From contig JBJXHH010000173.1 in NCBI GenBank assembly GCA_046160675.1, positions 1 through 51,853 on the forward strand: a DNA stretch of 51,853 nt, written 5' to 3'. The notes under the pieces were generated by a model. That model did no database searches. It saw only the letters and a list, made by a program, of their open reading frames with translations, and was not told the origin of the DNA. Source of the stretch: JACMJP01 sp046160675. GTDB lineage: Bacteria; Bacteroidota; Bacteroidia; Chitinophagales; BACL12. Both the position numbers and the translations under genes were made by a program. Every line of letters begins with the position of its first letter. Positions within the stretch are counted from its first letter, which is position 1. Positions 16,065-26,341 of the stretch are shown in pieces.

Positions 16065-18284
16065 ATGAAAAAATATGCTCAAGGTATCTGGCTTTCATTT
16101 CCGGTTCAATTGCTTGTGCTGCACTTGAAACGCAGCCATTTTCTTATACTCTCCTGGCTGCTAATTATTGGTTTTATCACGGGTGGCATAGGCAGCCGTT
16201 ATGGTATTGACTTACTTTTCCTGGATCCTGAATACCTGGGGAAAGTGGATTTTCTGAGTTTCTTTATTCTGGGATTTGCTTTTGGGGGGTTTTTTATCGT
16301 ATGGAACCTTACAAGCTACATTCTGCATGCAAGGTATTTTTCATTTTTAGCTACACTCTACCGCCCATTCGCTTCTTATACTCTTAATAACTCAATTGTA
16401 CCACTTCTGTTCCTGCTTGTTTACAGTTATAAAATCATCGCCTTTCAAAGTACTGAAGGCTTGCTCGATCTCGGTGTTATTGGTATAAGGGCCGGTGGAT
16501 TATTCTGTGGCATATTTGTGTTCGTTTTGTTGTCAATGTTATATTTTTCAAGAACACATAAAAGTGTGTTGCATTTCACAAACGGCACTCCTGAAGATCC
16601 ATCTCAATTGATAAACCCTGATGAGCCTACGCATGAAGAAACTGGTGTAAAACAGGACATTGAAGTAGATTATTACTTTAATCATTCCCTGGAATTGAAA
16701 CTCGCCCGATCAGCAGATCACTACCCTGAAAGTATTATCCGCAGTGTATACAGGCAGCATCATTCCAATGCTTTGTTTATAGAACTCAGCAGTTTACTTC
16801 TCATTATCCTGCTTTCTTTCCTCATTGATTTTAAAGTATTTAGAATCCCTGCAGGTTCAAGCATCTTACTTCTGTTTACAATTTTTATCATGTTATTCGG
16901 CGCCTATACCTATTGGCTTGGGCGATGGAAATTCTTCTTCTTCATTTTACTGCTTGTTTTTGTAAACATGATGATGAAATCTGATATGCTCCAATATGAA
17001 AACAAAGCATTCGGTTTATCATACAAAGAAGAAACTGAATATTCAATTGAAAAGTTGAAAGCATTTGCGGATACTTCTTTTATACAAGAGGACAAACTTG
17101 CTACTTTACAAATTCTTGAAAATTGGAAAAACAAGTTCGATACCACTCAAGGAAAACCGAAAATGATTTTTCTGAACTGCAGCGGAGGAGGCTTGCGGGC
17201 TACCATGTTTGTTATGAAAGTACTGCAGGATGCTGACAGCGCTACGCAACACAAACTCATGCAGCATTGCCCTCTCATAACCGGCGCATCAGGTGGCATG
17301 ATAGCCGCCGCTTATTACAGGGAGTTGTATCAAAGGAAAATGCAGGGTGAGGATATTGACTTGAATGATGAACAATATCTTGAGAATATTTCCGGTGACC
17401 TTTTGAATGCCCTAGGATTTACGCTGGTGGTAAACGATTTGTTCTATCCCTGGCAGGGATATAAAGTGGGAGATACCAAATTCAGGAAAGACAGGGGCTA
17501 CATATTTGAAAAAGTATTGAATGAAAATACAGGCAGTTTGTTAGAAAAACCAATTTCAACTTATAAAGTTGCAGAGCAGCAGGCAAAAATTCCGATGATG
17601 TTGTTTTACCCTACCATCCTAAATGATGAAAGAAAGTTATTTATAGGGGCCCAGAAGTTTTCTTATATGTGTGTAGCATCAGAAAGGATGGAACAGTTTT
17701 CAAAACCTGAAATTGACGGAGTGGATTTTCATAGACTCTTTGCAGCCAACGATGCAGATAGCATCAATTTTACAACTATTTTGCGCATGAATTGTACCTT
17801 TCCTTACATCCTGCCAAACGTCCACTTACCAACTAAGCCGGGAATAGAAGTATTAGATGCGGGTATAAGAGATAATTATGGGTTACAGGTTTCCGGGAAA
17901 TTTATTGAAGAATTTAAAGAATGGATCAATGCAAATACTTCGGGCGTTGTGCTGGTAAATATCAGGGGAATAGAACAGGAAATGAAAATACAAGAAGACG
18001 TAACCCAGGGTGTAATTGAAAAATTTTTCAGCCCGATCGGGACCTTGTATAACAACTGGGTAGAGATACAAGATTACCAGAATGAAAATATCATTAATGC
18101 ATTAAGTTCTCTGTTAGAAGTAAAAACAGAGGTAATCACTTTTGAGTATCAACCTGAGGAACATGACGAACGGGCTTCACTTTCATTTCATCTTACGGCG
18201 AAAGAAAAAAGAGATGTTATTCAATCAGCTACCAGTGTATTTAACGAACCTGCTTATAAAAAACTAGAATCCCTCCTCCGGTAA
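16065..18284 (+). CDS. Membrane-anchored patatin-like phospholipase
   Basis: The 739-residue protein has an N-terminal membrane region with about seven hydrophobic segments (around 27-47, 63-82, 108-126, 137-160, 238-255, 262-282, 288-303). A patatin domain follows (about 366-735). The catalytic elements are intact: GGGLR oxyanion motif (374-378), Ser409 in GASGG and Asp598 in LDAGIRDNYG. It is expected to be a Ser-Asp dyad lipid acyl hydrolase with its domain held at the inner membrane. It converges with rlmD with only two bases between stop codons. The fused multi-span membrane module is unusual for patatins, which are mostly soluble or fused to outer-membrane barrels. Confidence 0.85.
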   Translation: MKKYAQGIWLSFPVQLLVLHLKRSHFLILSWLLIIGFITGGIGSRYGIDLLFLDPEYLGKVDFLSFFILGFAFGGFFIVWNLTSYILHARYFSFLATLYRPFASYTLNNSIVPLLFLLVYSYKIIAFQSTEGLLDLGVIGIRAGGLFCGIFVFVLLSMLYFSRTHKSVLHFTNGTPEDPSQLINPDEPTHEETGVKQDIEVDYYFNHSLELKLARSADHYPESIIRSVYRQHHSNALFIELSSLLLIILLSFLIDFKVFRIPAGSSILLLFTIFIMLFGAYTYWLGRWKFFFFILLLVFVNMMMKSDMLQYENKAFGLSYKEETEYSIEKLKAFADTSFIQEDKLATLQILENWKNKFDTTQGKPKMIFLNCSGGGLRATMFVMKVLQDADSATQHKLMQHCPLITGASGGMIAAAYYRELYQRKMQGEDIDLNDEQYLENISGDLLNALGFTLVVNDLFYPWQGYKVGDTKFRKDRGYIFEKVLNENTGSLLEKPISTYKVAEQQAKIPMMLFYPTILNDERKLFIGAQKFSYMCVASERMEQFSKPEIDGVDFHRLFAANDADSINFTTILRMNCTFPYILPNVHLPTKPGIEVLDAGIRDNYGLQVSGKFIEEFKEWINANTSGVVLVNIRGIEQEMKIQEDVTQGVIEKFFSPIGTLYNNWVEIQDYQNENIINALSSLLEVKTEVITFEYQPEEHDERASLSFHLTAKEKRDVIQSATSVFNEPAYKKLESLLR

Positions 18285-18286
18285 TT

Positions 18287-19732
18287 TTATTCTTTTAGTT
18301 CGAGTAAAGCAATATTTTCTGTGTGGTAAGTTTGCGGGAACATATCTATCGGTTGTAATTTTTTTACAACATATTTTTCAGATAATAATTGTATATCCCT
18401 GGCCTGAGTAACCGGGTTACAGCTTACATAAACTATTTTGCGAGGGGTTAAACTGATGAGCTGCTGCACCACATCTTTGTGCATACCTGTCCGAGGCGGA
18501 TCTGTTATTACAACATCGGCTTTTCCATGCACAGCTATAAACTCATCGTTAAATATCATTGCCATGTCGCCGAAAATGAATTCACAGTTGGCAATACCGT
18601 TTTCTGCTGCATTATATTTTGCATCCGCTATTGCAGCTTCTACATTCTCCACCCCCACCACTTTTTTGCATTTTCCGGCAGCAAGTAATGCGATACTTCC
18701 CAGGCCAGTGTAAAAATCAAACACAATATCTTCTTTCTTCAAGTCAGCAAACTCAAGCGTTTTAGCGTATAAGACCTTGGCCTGTTCAGGATTGGTTTGA
18801 AAAAAAGATTTTGGACCAAGACAATACTTTACATTTTCTATTTGTTCAGTAATATGAGTGGCGCCTGCAAAGTGTGTCATTTCTAAATCATACAAAAAAT
18901 CATTGCGCTTTTTGTTAATTGAATAGTAAAGGGAAGTAATTTCCGGAAAAGTTGTTTGCATGTGTTGCATAAAGGGAATTACTACTTCAGGTTTATCATC
19001 TGCAACAATCATTATCAGCATACATTCCCCTGTGGTTGTGGTTCTGATGATAATGTTTCTGAAAAACCCGGTATGCTCTTTCAAATCGTAAAATGTAAGT
19101 CTGTGCAGCAAAGCATACGCCCTTGTTGCAAGACGAATTTCATTGGAAGGCGCCGCCTGCAGGTAGCAGTATTCAATATTCAGCACTTTATCAAACCTGC
19201 CCGGTACATGAAAACCCAAAGCGTTGGTTTGCGTTTTCTTTTCAAGGTTTTGTTCCGGATGTTGAACATTTTCCACGGGCTGAAGTGATAGTTCATCAAT
19301 CGTAAACCAACGCTTATTGCTGAAAGTGAATTCGAGTTTATTGCGGTAATATTTTTCATAGGGTGAAGGAAGGATTTTTTCAAGCGGGGGAAGTTCAGTA
19401 AATTTCCTTATTCTCCGGAATGCATCAGAAACTAATTGCTGCTTAAAAGTAAGTTGAGTATCATAACTCACCTGCTGCCATGTACACCCGCCGCACACTC
19501 CAAAATGATCGCAAAATGGCTGTATGCGCAGGTTCGAGTAAGTATGATAATGCAGGATAAACCCTTGCTCATAATCGCTCCTCTTTCTTGTTATCTGAAC
19601 ATCCACAACATCACCAGGGATAGCTTTCTCAACAAAAATAACTTTACCCTCATGCCTTGCCAGTCCTACTCCCCCGTCGGCAATTGCTTCAACTGTTAAG
19701 GCTGTTCTTATCTTATTTTTTTTGCTGCGCAT
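18287..19732 (-). CDS. rlmD: 23S rRNA (uracil-C5)-methyltransferase, RlmD/TrmA family
   Basis: The 481-residue protein has an N-terminal TRAM domain (about 8-65; TVEAIADGGVGLARHEGKVIFVEKAIPGDVV). Iron-sulfur ligands are in FCDHFGVCGGC plus a fourth Cys in NIEYCYLQ. The SAM-binding fold (FDFYTGLGSIALLAAG) is followed by TDPPRTGMHKDVV and the catalytic Cys in YVSCNPVTQARD. It methylates U1939-type uracil in 23S rRNA by analogy; RlmC or RumB-like specificity cannot be excluded, and Bacteroidota often have a single enzyme of this kind. Confidence 0.92.
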   Translation of the reverse strand: MRSKKNKIRTALTVEAIADGGVGLARHEGKVIFVEKAIPGDVVDVQITRKRSDYEQGFILHYHTYSNLRIQPFCDHFGVCGGCTWQQVSYDTQLTFKQQLVSDAFRRIRKFTELPPLEKILPSPYEKYYRNKLEFTFSNKRWFTIDELSLQPVENVQHPEQNLEKKTQTNALGFHVPGRFDKVLNIEYCYLQAAPSNEIRLATRAYALLHRLTFYDLKEHTGFFRNIIIRTTTTGECMLIMIVADDKPEVVIPFMQHMQTTFPEITSLYYSINKKRNDFLYDLEMTHFAGATHITEQIENVKYCLGPKSFFQTNPEQAKVLYAKTLEFADLKKEDIVFDFYTGLGSIALLAAGKCKKVVGVENVEAAIADAKYNAAENGIANCEFIFGDMAMIFNDEFIAVHGKADVVITDPPRTGMHKDVVQQLISLTPRKIVYVSCNPVTQARDIQLLSEKYVVKKLQPIDMFPQTYHTENIALLELKE

Positions 19733-19780
19733 GCGGGCAAAGTTGGGTATTGGACAGCAAAGAAAAAAACATTCACAAGG

Positions 19781-21652
19781 TTATTGTTTGATAACCTGCT
19801 TTATCATGAACAAATTTCCATTCAATACAACTTTCAAAAAATATGTTCCGACAGCAAGTGGTTGCGTAGAAAAACGAAACTGATTTTTACCAGCTTCAGC
19901 TTTTGCCATCAGCAAATCTTTTACAACTCTACCCTGTATATCTGTAAGTTGGAAAAAAACTTCTCCGTCTGCAGGAATATCCAGTTCAATAGAAAAAAAT
20001 CCTTCAAAAGGATTCGGATAAAAAGTACCTCCGCTGAGTATATTATTTTCTTCAGTTGCAAGTGGCAGGCTGTCGTTACTTTGCAATTTAGCAATCCATG
20101 TTGCATTATCCCTGAATGTGAAAGGCCCTGAAACCCTTTCTACGCCATAATTACCGTTCATCCAAACTACACCCGTTTCATTATATTTTCTTTGCGAACC
20201 GGTATAATCACCCCATCTTTCATAAGTACCGTACAACACATTTACATACGTTTCGCCAGTGTGAATTTCCGTTCGTTCGGAATATGTGTCATAATTAAAA
20301 AAAAATGCGCTGGTACCTGCATAAATTTCAGGACAAGAATGATCGCAAATGATGATACTTTGTATATCATCTTCATAATTTCCCGTGTAAGAAATATCGG
20401 GGTAGCCAAGATCAAGAACAGGGTCGCCGATAATTTGTGCTGTAACATTTTTTTCACCCTCAAGATCAGTGATCATTCCATGATAAATGCCGCAAAACCC
20501 AGTTGCCGGATCCAGAGTATTTCCTACAAACTGAATGTGATCATTTTCATAAAATGCTTCCAGTATCCTCCCGTCGTTGGTGTCAAATTCATGATCAAAA
20601 GCCTGGCGGGCGAAGGGGGGTACTCCGTAGCTTACATTGCTTTTTGAAACAAACACTTCAACTATTGTTGACTCCTCATCTAACTCCCCAGTGACATGAA
20701 CAATAAAAATGGAATCATTAGATTCAGAAAAATTCCTGTTACTTAAAAAATACATGTCAGGGCCGTGTGAGGTAGCACCTCCCTTTACAGGACATAAATT
20801 TCTTACAGGCTTACCATCGTAATAAATACTGTCCCTGAATATTGCCTGGATATCCCCTCCAGTATACCCCTCATTCAGTTTCATTTGCCAAATTAAAGTT
20901 TCACTAAAGCCAGTTTGCCAGGGTTCATCAGGAATTATTAAGTTACCTGTAATAAATACTTCTTGCTCGGTTAAAGCTATCATTGGATAATCTGTCCATC
21001 GGTTATTGTCTTTCGGGTTACCGGGAAGAGCGTATAAGTTCCATTCACCGAGCGGATCATTTGTTTCTGAAAATGCTACTATGATGTAACTTGTTGAAGG
21101 TGTATACCCGTTTAGAAAAACCAAAACGAATTTATCATGCAAAGGATCATACACAACTCTGGGATCATAATCTGATTCTATTAAACCCAGAGTATCAGAA
21201 AAAGCTGTGAGAGAAATAGACTTTAGTAAAGTATCCCCATTTTCTGCATCAAAAATATAAATGCTTGAATTGATCACTGAAATTAATAGGCCGTCATTGG
21301 AAATTGCCATGTCATTATCATTCGGTACTCCCGACCCCATTGGGTTTCCATTGAAGCTATGCACAACTGTGGGAGCAGGCACTTCCGAAGATGTTTTTTG
21401 GTGTGGAGAGCCCGTAAAGTTTTTATTGCTATATAATTCCTCTTTCAGATCTATTAAATATCTCCTATAAGTGTCTGAACCGGGCGCAGGCATTTCCATT
21501 GAATAAAAACCGGGGTTATAATCTTCAGAAATTTCACTGAGGTTTACAGTAGCAGAAAGGGGGATGGTGAGAGCAGAGGATATTGCCGGAGAAGTTTGAG
21601 AGAAAGCGAATATTGTATTAAAACTGTTAAGGGCTATAAAAAATAACTTCAT
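19781..21652 (-). CDS. T9SS-secreted beta-rich protein of unknown function
   Basis: The 623-residue protein has a signal peptide (about 1-19) and a large beta-propeller-like region (about 75-520; VVHSFNGNPMGSGVPNDNDMAISNDG, YDPRVVYDPLHDKFVLVFLNG, SYIIVAFSETNDPLGEW). A T9SS sorting domain ends it (about 543-623; GTFYPNPFEGFFSIELDI, VGTYFLKVVLNGN). No enzyme motif was recognised. The repeated motifs SNDG, YDP and WTDYPMIAL suggest blades of an extracellular propeller used for binding or display. It lies upstream of rlmD on the same strand but is not obviously co-functional. Confidence 0.8.
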   Translation of the reverse strand: MKLFFIALNSFNTIFAFSQTSPAISSALTIPLSATVNLSEISEDYNPGFYSMEMPAPGSDTYRRYLIDLKEELYSNKNFTGSPHQKTSSEVPAPTVVHSFNGNPMGSGVPNDNDMAISNDGLLISVINSSIYIFDAENGDTLLKSISLTAFSDTLGLIESDYDPRVVYDPLHDKFVLVFLNGYTPSTSYIIVAFSETNDPLGEWNLYALPGNPKDNNRWTDYPMIALTEQEVFITGNLIIPDEPWQTGFSETLIWQMKLNEGYTGGDIQAIFRDSIYYDGKPVRNLCPVKGGATSHGPDMYFLSNRNFSESNDSIFIVHVTGELDEESTIVEVFVSKSNVSYGVPPFARQAFDHEFDTNDGRILEAFYENDHIQFVGNTLDPATGFCGIYHGMITDLEGEKNVTAQIIGDPVLDLGYPDISYTGNYEDDIQSIIICDHSCPEIYAGTSAFFFNYDTYSERTEIHTGETYVNVLYGTYERWGDYTGSQRKYNETGVVWMNGNYGVERVSGPFTFRDNATWIAKLQSNDSLPLATEENNILSGGTFYPNPFEGFFSIELDIPADGEVFFQLTDIQGRVVKDLLMAKAEAGKNQFRFSTQPLAVGTYFLKVVLNGNLFMIKQVIKQ

Positions 21653-21685
21653 CTTTTTTTTACGAAGTTACAAAGTATCCTGAAA

Positions 21686-22609
21686 TCATTCCGGCTTACA
21701 TGTTAAAAGAACATGTGTCACAATTAAATCGGCATGGCTTACACTGGAAAACTGTTTGCTGATCTTTATTTCGATAGTTCGATCGGGTTGAGCAACTGTC
21801 ATTTCCTCAGATACTATTACCCAGCCTGTAGATTGTAATAATTCTCTGTAATGGTTTATGCGTAGGCGGTTTTGTGGTTGTATGGAATTATCAATAAAAC
21901 CCCATTGCCGGTCTGAAAACCTTAGAAAATGATAGTTGGAAATAGTTTTGTCCAGATGTGAAAAATGATCACTCATATCAATAAAATGGGACATGACACC
22001 GCCTGGATGAATCAATGTTTTAAAATGACTCAATATCTTTTTAAGTAACAATTCGGGGATATGTTCAAAGGTATTATTAGAGCTAATAAGATGTATGCTT
22101 CCGCCGGGTATGATTTGTTTTATTATATCCCCTTCAAGAAAAGTTACGTTTACATCTTCAAAATAAGTATCTATTTCCTTTTCAGTCAACAATAAGTTTC
22201 TAAGGATATTTAGTCTTTCCTCAAGAATGCCCGGCAAAAAGTTTTTTAATCTGCCCGAGTCAGCGTAGGAAATATACTTTATAATTGTTGCTTCAAATTG
22301 TCCTTTTGTAACGGTTGATTTAATATCTGCAGTGTAAATTTTTTCTGCGCCTGCAAGAAAAAATCCGATTGGTACAACGGGGTACCATCCTGTACCAAGT
22401 TCAAGAGCCGAAAAGTTGCTTTGAGTTTTCGAGTGATCAAACAATGCCGTAAGATGTTGCTTACAATGCAAAAGTTTTGATTCAAACAATTTATCTGTAA
22501 GCCTTACACCTCTTGTTACATGTTTTTGAAAAAGGTAATTCAGTTGATGCCTGAATGGTAAAAAAGAAATGCCTTTTTGTATAATCGCTTTTAAAACCCA
22601 GGATGCCAT
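21686..22609 (-). CDS. SAM-dependent methyltransferase-like protein
   Basis: The 307-residue protein has a Rossmann-type methyltransferase core: motif I FSALELGTGWYPVVPIGFFLAG (about 67-88), acidic motif II KIYTADIKS, and a motif-IV-like region IHLISSNNTFEHIPE followed by LIHPGGVMSHFIDMSDH. It lies 9 bp downstream of a GT4 gene on the same strand, so it may methylate a glycan or a sugar acceptor. The substrate is unknown. Confidence 0.75.
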   Translation of the reverse strand: MASWVLKAIIQKGISFLPFRHQLNYLFQKHVTRGVRLTDKLFESKLLHCKQHLTALFDHSKTQSNFSALELGTGWYPVVPIGFFLAGAEKIYTADIKSTVTKGQFEATIIKYISYADSGRLKNFLPGILEERLNILRNLLLTEKEIDTYFEDVNVTFLEGDIIKQIIPGGSIHLISSNNTFEHIPELLLKKILSHFKTLIHPGGVMSHFIDMSDHFSHLDKTISNYHFLRFSDRQWGFIDNSIQPQNRLRINHYRELLQSTGWVIVSEEMTVAQPDRTIEIKISKQFSSVSHADLIVTHVLLTCKPE

Positions 22610-22618
22610 TCCAATGTG

Positions 22619-23773
22619 TTAGCGGGTAACCCTTGAGTGAACAGATTTTGTTTGTTTTACTGTATTGAAGACCGTCTCTGCTATTTTTTGGGCGGCAATA
22701 TCCCAATTAAATTGCCGCCTTGCTATCACCGCATCATTTTCATTCCGGTAATTATTCTTCTTTTCAAGAAACCGCATCATTGCCAACTTTATATCTTCTT
22801 CATAATGCGGATCAAAAAAAATTGCATTCTCACCAGCTACCTCGGGGAGGCTACTTGTGTTTGAACATAAAACCGGAACGTTGCAATATCTTGCTTCTAC
22901 TACAGGAATCCCAAATCCTTCAAAAAAGGAGGGGAAAACAAGTGCATCAGCCGCACCCACAACTTTTGTTAGGCTATCCATCTGCAAATGCCCGGTAAAC
23001 AAAACTGCATTTTTGTTTTGCATGGCTTCGTATATCATTTTTGTCTCTTCGGTTTTCCATGCCATTCTTCCTGCAATTACAAGCTGCATATCTGATTTTG
23101 TTTCATTTTTAAAAACATCAAATGCTGCAAGAAGCTTATTGATATTTTTTCTCGGATGTATAGAACCTACATATAAAAAATAATTTTTCCCGTCTGCATA
23201 ATGTATTCTAGTATTCGTTTTCACTTGCTCATCAAGCGGAACAAATCGTTCATTTGCTCCATTGAAAACAACTTCAATTTTTGCCGGGTCAATCTTATAT
23301 CTTTTCATTATATCAGATTTAGAAAATTCTGATACTGTAATTATTTTTTTCGCTTTGTGTGCATATAATGGTGTAAAACGCCTGTAAAATTTGCTTACAA
23401 TCCCCGGAGTATGTTCAGGGTATGATTCAAAACCAAGGTCATGGATCACAAGAACTGTAGGAACATTTGATTTAAGCGACAAAAAACCATCAGTGGAAAG
23501 AAATACATCGGGTTTTACCTTTTTAAGTACTGGGGGCAGCGCATAATCAAACCAATATTTCCAGAGGTAAGGATGTCTGGCTGGAGGCCAAACTTTTATA
23601 GGGGTAATATTATTAGAAAAGATAAAATCCTCATCCCAATCTCTGTCGAACAAAAAGATAAACTCATGCTCGGGGTGGTTTTGAGTGATGCGTTTCATGG
23701 TTTCAAATGTAAACCATCCAATGCCTTCGAGTTTGTTCTTAATGAGGAAACGGGTGTTCACTGCAATACGCAT
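22619..23773 (-). CDS. GT4-family glycosyltransferase
   Basis: The 384-residue protein has a GT-B fold. The N-domain begins MRIAVNTRFLIKNKLEGIGW (donor-loop glycine) and contains VLVIHDLGFESYPEHTP. The C-domain holds YVGSIHPRKNINKLLAAF and the GT4 signature FEGFGIPVVEARYCNVPVLCSNTSSLPEVAGE, whose first Glu contacts the nucleotide-sugar. It is probably a mannosyl- or glucosyltransferase in surface-polysaccharide assembly. It is transcribed with the downstream methyltransferase gene and divergent from the flippase gene. Confidence 0.9.
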   Translation of the reverse strand: MRIAVNTRFLIKNKLEGIGWFTFETMKRITQNHPEHEFIFLFDRDWDEDFIFSNNITPIKVWPPARHPYLWKYWFDYALPPVLKKVKPDVFLSTDGFLSLKSNVPTVLVIHDLGFESYPEHTPGIVSKFYRRFTPLYAHKAKKIITVSEFSKSDIMKRYKIDPAKIEVVFNGANERFVPLDEQVKTNTRIHYADGKNYFLYVGSIHPRKNINKLLAAFDVFKNETKSDMQLVIAGRMAWKTEETKMIYEAMQNKNAVLFTGHLQMDSLTKVVGAADALVFPSFFEGFGIPVVEARYCNVPVLCSNTSSLPEVAGENAIFFDPHYEEDIKLAMMRFLEKKNNYRNENDAVIARRQFNWDIAAQKIAETVFNTVKQTKSVHSRVTR

Positions 23774-23925
23774 ACGCCTGTAAATTTAGGTTCAAAAAAA
23801 CATTGTTTCAATTGGCTTAAAAAAAGCTTGTGTAGAATTGCAGTCGCTAGTAATCGTTTAGAGTAGAAGTATTCCTATGCGGTGTATTTACTGCAATAAT
23901 ACCTATTTTTAAGCCACAAACAAAA

Positions 23926-25377
23926 ATGAAGCGGGAATTTATTTCCAACATCGGGTATCTCATATTTCTGAACTTGCTTGTGAAACCTTTCTGGATACTG
24001 GGTATTGACCGCTCTGTTCAAAACCTTGTTGGACCTGCAGAATATGGTATCTACTTTTCCATTTTCAATTTTGCGTACCTCTTCCAGGTAGTTCTGGATT
24101 TTGGTATTAATAACTTTAATAACAGGCATATTGCCCAGCAACCAGGGCGTTTACAGCAATATTTTTTCTCCACATTCCTTGTAAAATGCCTCTTCACTGT
24201 CGCCTATAGCATCCTCGTTTTTGTCGTCGCATTTGGCATACAATTCAATCAATACCAGATACAAATATTGTTACTCATGGTGTGCATGCAAATTGTGATG
24301 TCGTTTTATAGTTTTCTAAGAAGCAACGTTGCTGCCTTACATCTTTTTAAAACTGATGCTGTGTTATCTGTGTTGGATAAATTTATAGCTATTTTGATTT
24401 GTGCATTTTTGCTTTGGAGCGGTCAGTCAAAGTATGTTATGAATATTGAGAATTATATCTATGCACAAATCATCGCTTCTATTCTTGTTTGTTTTGCAGG
24501 GATCTATGTGATTATACGTAAAACTCCTATTCAAATTGTTTTCAAAAGGGAGCTTGTTTTTGAAGTTATTCAAAAAGCTTTTCCCTTTGCATTACTTACA
24601 TTCCTGATGACAGTGTATTATAGAATTGACGCAGTAATGATCGAGCGCATGCTGGGAGAAAATGGAAATTTAGAAGCCGGTATTTACGCAAGCGGCTACA
24701 GGCTTTTAGATGCATGTAATGTGTTGGGTATTTTGTTTGCGGCTGTTTTATTGCCCATGTTCAGCAGAATGATAGAGAATAAAAACAATGTTCAACCCCT
24801 GGTAGATGTTACACACAATATAATGCTTGTAGCATCAGTCCCTTTTGGCATTGCTTGTATTATTTTCCGGAATGAGATAATGCAAACTCTTTATACAGGT
24901 GCTAATGCGTACTACGGCGAAATTTTCGGCTGGCTGATGGTAAGTTTTATTTGTATAAGTATGATATACATTTACGGGACATTGCTCACCTCAAATGGCA
25001 ATTTAAGAATACTTAATCAGATGGCACTCTTCGGTATGTTACTGAACATCCTTTTGAACTTTTTTTTCATACAATATTTTGCAGCCCTTGGCGCTGCAAT
25101 TGCCACAGTTATCACACAAGTGATCATTCTGTTTTTGCATCTGTTCTTTTCTTATAAGTTGTTGGGATTGCGTTTCTACCTGAAAAAATGGGGAAGAAGT
25201 TTTTTTTTCATCGTCATCACAATAAGTACCATCTATGGCATATCCCTATTACCTCTTTCTTTATTCTTCAGCATATTTTTGAGTATGTTAACAGGAATTA
25301 TTCTAGCCTTGCTCCTGCGAATGTTCAGCCTCAGAGATGTAAAAAACACTTTTCTTATCTATCTAAATCGGGGATGA
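23926..25377 (+). CDS. Polysaccharide flippase (Wzx/MATE-like)
   Basis: The 483-residue protein is almost wholly hydrophobic with about 12-14 membrane segments, beginning ISNIGYLIFLNLLVKPFWILGIDRSVQNLVGPAEYGIYFS, typical of the polysaccharide biosynthesis/MOP family. AVMIERMLGENGNLEAGIYASGYRLLD is a conserved mid-protein loop. It would flip lipid-linked oligosaccharide repeats across the inner membrane. It leads a plus-strand run with a Wzz-like and a ligase/polymerase gene, a Wzx-Wzz-Wzy-like set. Confidence 0.87.
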   Translation: MKREFISNIGYLIFLNLLVKPFWILGIDRSVQNLVGPAEYGIYFSIFNFAYLFQVVLDFGINNFNNRHIAQQPGRLQQYFFSTFLVKCLFTVAYSILVFVVAFGIQFNQYQIQILLLMVCMQIVMSFYSFLRSNVAALHLFKTDAVLSVLDKFIAILICAFLLWSGQSKYVMNIENYIYAQIIASILVCFAGIYVIIRKTPIQIVFKRELVFEVIQKAFPFALLTFLMTVYYRIDAVMIERMLGENGNLEAGIYASGYRLLDACNVLGILFAAVLLPMFSRMIENKNNVQPLVDVTHNIMLVASVPFGIACIIFRNEIMQTLYTGANAYYGEIFGWLMVSFICISMIYIYGTLLTSNGNLRILNQMALFGMLLNILLNFFFIQYFAALGAAIATVITQVIILFLHLFFSYKLLGLRFYLKKWGRSFFFIVITISTIYGISLLPLSLFFSIFLSMLTGIILALLLRMFSLRDVKNTFLIYLNRG

Positions 25378-25396
25378 GGATTCTTATGGATTTTCA

Positions 25397-25404
25397 TAAC
25401 TTTG
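25397..25404 (+). promoter_or_regulatory. Possible -7 element TAacTTTG before the Wzz-like gene
   Basis: An exact TAnnTTTG match, 31 nt before ATG 25436, with no clear -33 partner. It could be an internal promoter or a chance match. Confidence 0.3.
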
Positions 25405-25435
25405 CGGGTTCAATAAATATCTATTCATATACATC

Positions 25436-26341
25436 ATGAGTGAACAAAGAAATGACCTGCTGGAGTTGATCCGCATTGCATTAAAGTGGAAAAAAACCAT
25501 CTTTCTTGTAACAGTTCTTGCAGCTATAGGTTCTGCTGCATTTTCGTGGTGGGGAATGCCGAATTATTATAAATCTGCTGTTACATTTTACCCCTCAAAT
25601 CCTGTTATGAATGACAGGCAAGTGTTGTACAGCAATTCTCTGGGCGAGATTGAAATTGAGTATTTCGGCAGTGCTGGCGATGTAGACAGGATACTGACAT
25701 TGGCTACCGGCAGCCCGGTAGTAGATTACATTATAAACAAATATCGCCTGATGGACCATTATGGGTATGATTCCACTGGAAAATATGCCCGTTATAAAAC
25801 AAAGAAACGCTTTGAAAAAAATTATAAAGCAGTAGAAACTGAATATGGCGCAGTAGAGATTTCCATCTGGGATAAAGACAAACAGCTTGCCAGCGACATT
25901 GCAAATCATATTGCTTTAACTATTGATAATAAAAACAAAGACCTTATACTGCGGGATAAATTGGTAGCTATAAAAACTTTTGAAGAAAGTATCGCTGAAA
26001 AAAAGCAGGAAATTGTTTTGCTTACAGATAGTATTGAAAATTTACAGAGAGTAGGCACAAGTTCTGATAAACTTGTTTTATTGAGAACAGAATTGGATGC
26101 TGATATGAAAGAGTTAAACGAAAACGTAAGAATAAAAGAACAATATGAAACTTCTTCAAGCCAGAATTTTTCTACAATCCATGTAACAGAAGAAGCTTAT
26201 CCAGCCATCAGGAAGGACAAACCTGCAAGATCTTTAATAGTAATTGGTGCAACAATCGGCGCTTTTGTTTTCATGCTATTACTTGCTGTGATCACAGAGA
26301 ATTACAAGAAAATAAAATTAAAACTGGCTTTAGATGCCTGA
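25436..26341 (+). CDS. Wzz/GumC-like polysaccharide chain-length regulator
   Basis: The 301-residue protein has the polysaccharide co-polymerase layout. A cytoplasmic start (LLELIRIALKWKKTIF) precedes TM1 (about 20-38, ending AFSWWGMPNYYKS). A periplasmic alpha/beta region with helical, coiled-coil character follows (about 170-245; FEESIAEKKQEIVLLTDSIENLQ), then a Pro-rich segment (AYPAIRKDKPARS) and TM2 (about 267-288). No C-terminal tyrosine-kinase domain is present. It overlaps the next gene by 8 bp. Confidence 0.85.
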   Translation: MSEQRNDLLELIRIALKWKKTIFLVTVLAAIGSAAFSWWGMPNYYKSAVTFYPSNPVMNDRQVLYSNSLGEIEIEYFGSAGDVDRILTLATGSPVVDYIINKYRLMDHYGYDSTGKYARYKTKKRFEKNYKAVETEYGAVEISIWDKDKQLASDIANHIALTIDNKNKDLILRDKLVAIKTFEESIAEKKQEIVLLTDSIENLQRVGTSSDKLVLLRTELDADMKELNENVRIKEQYETSSSQNFSTIHVTEEAYPAIRKDKPARSLIVIGATIGAFVFMLLLAVITENYKKIKLKLALDA

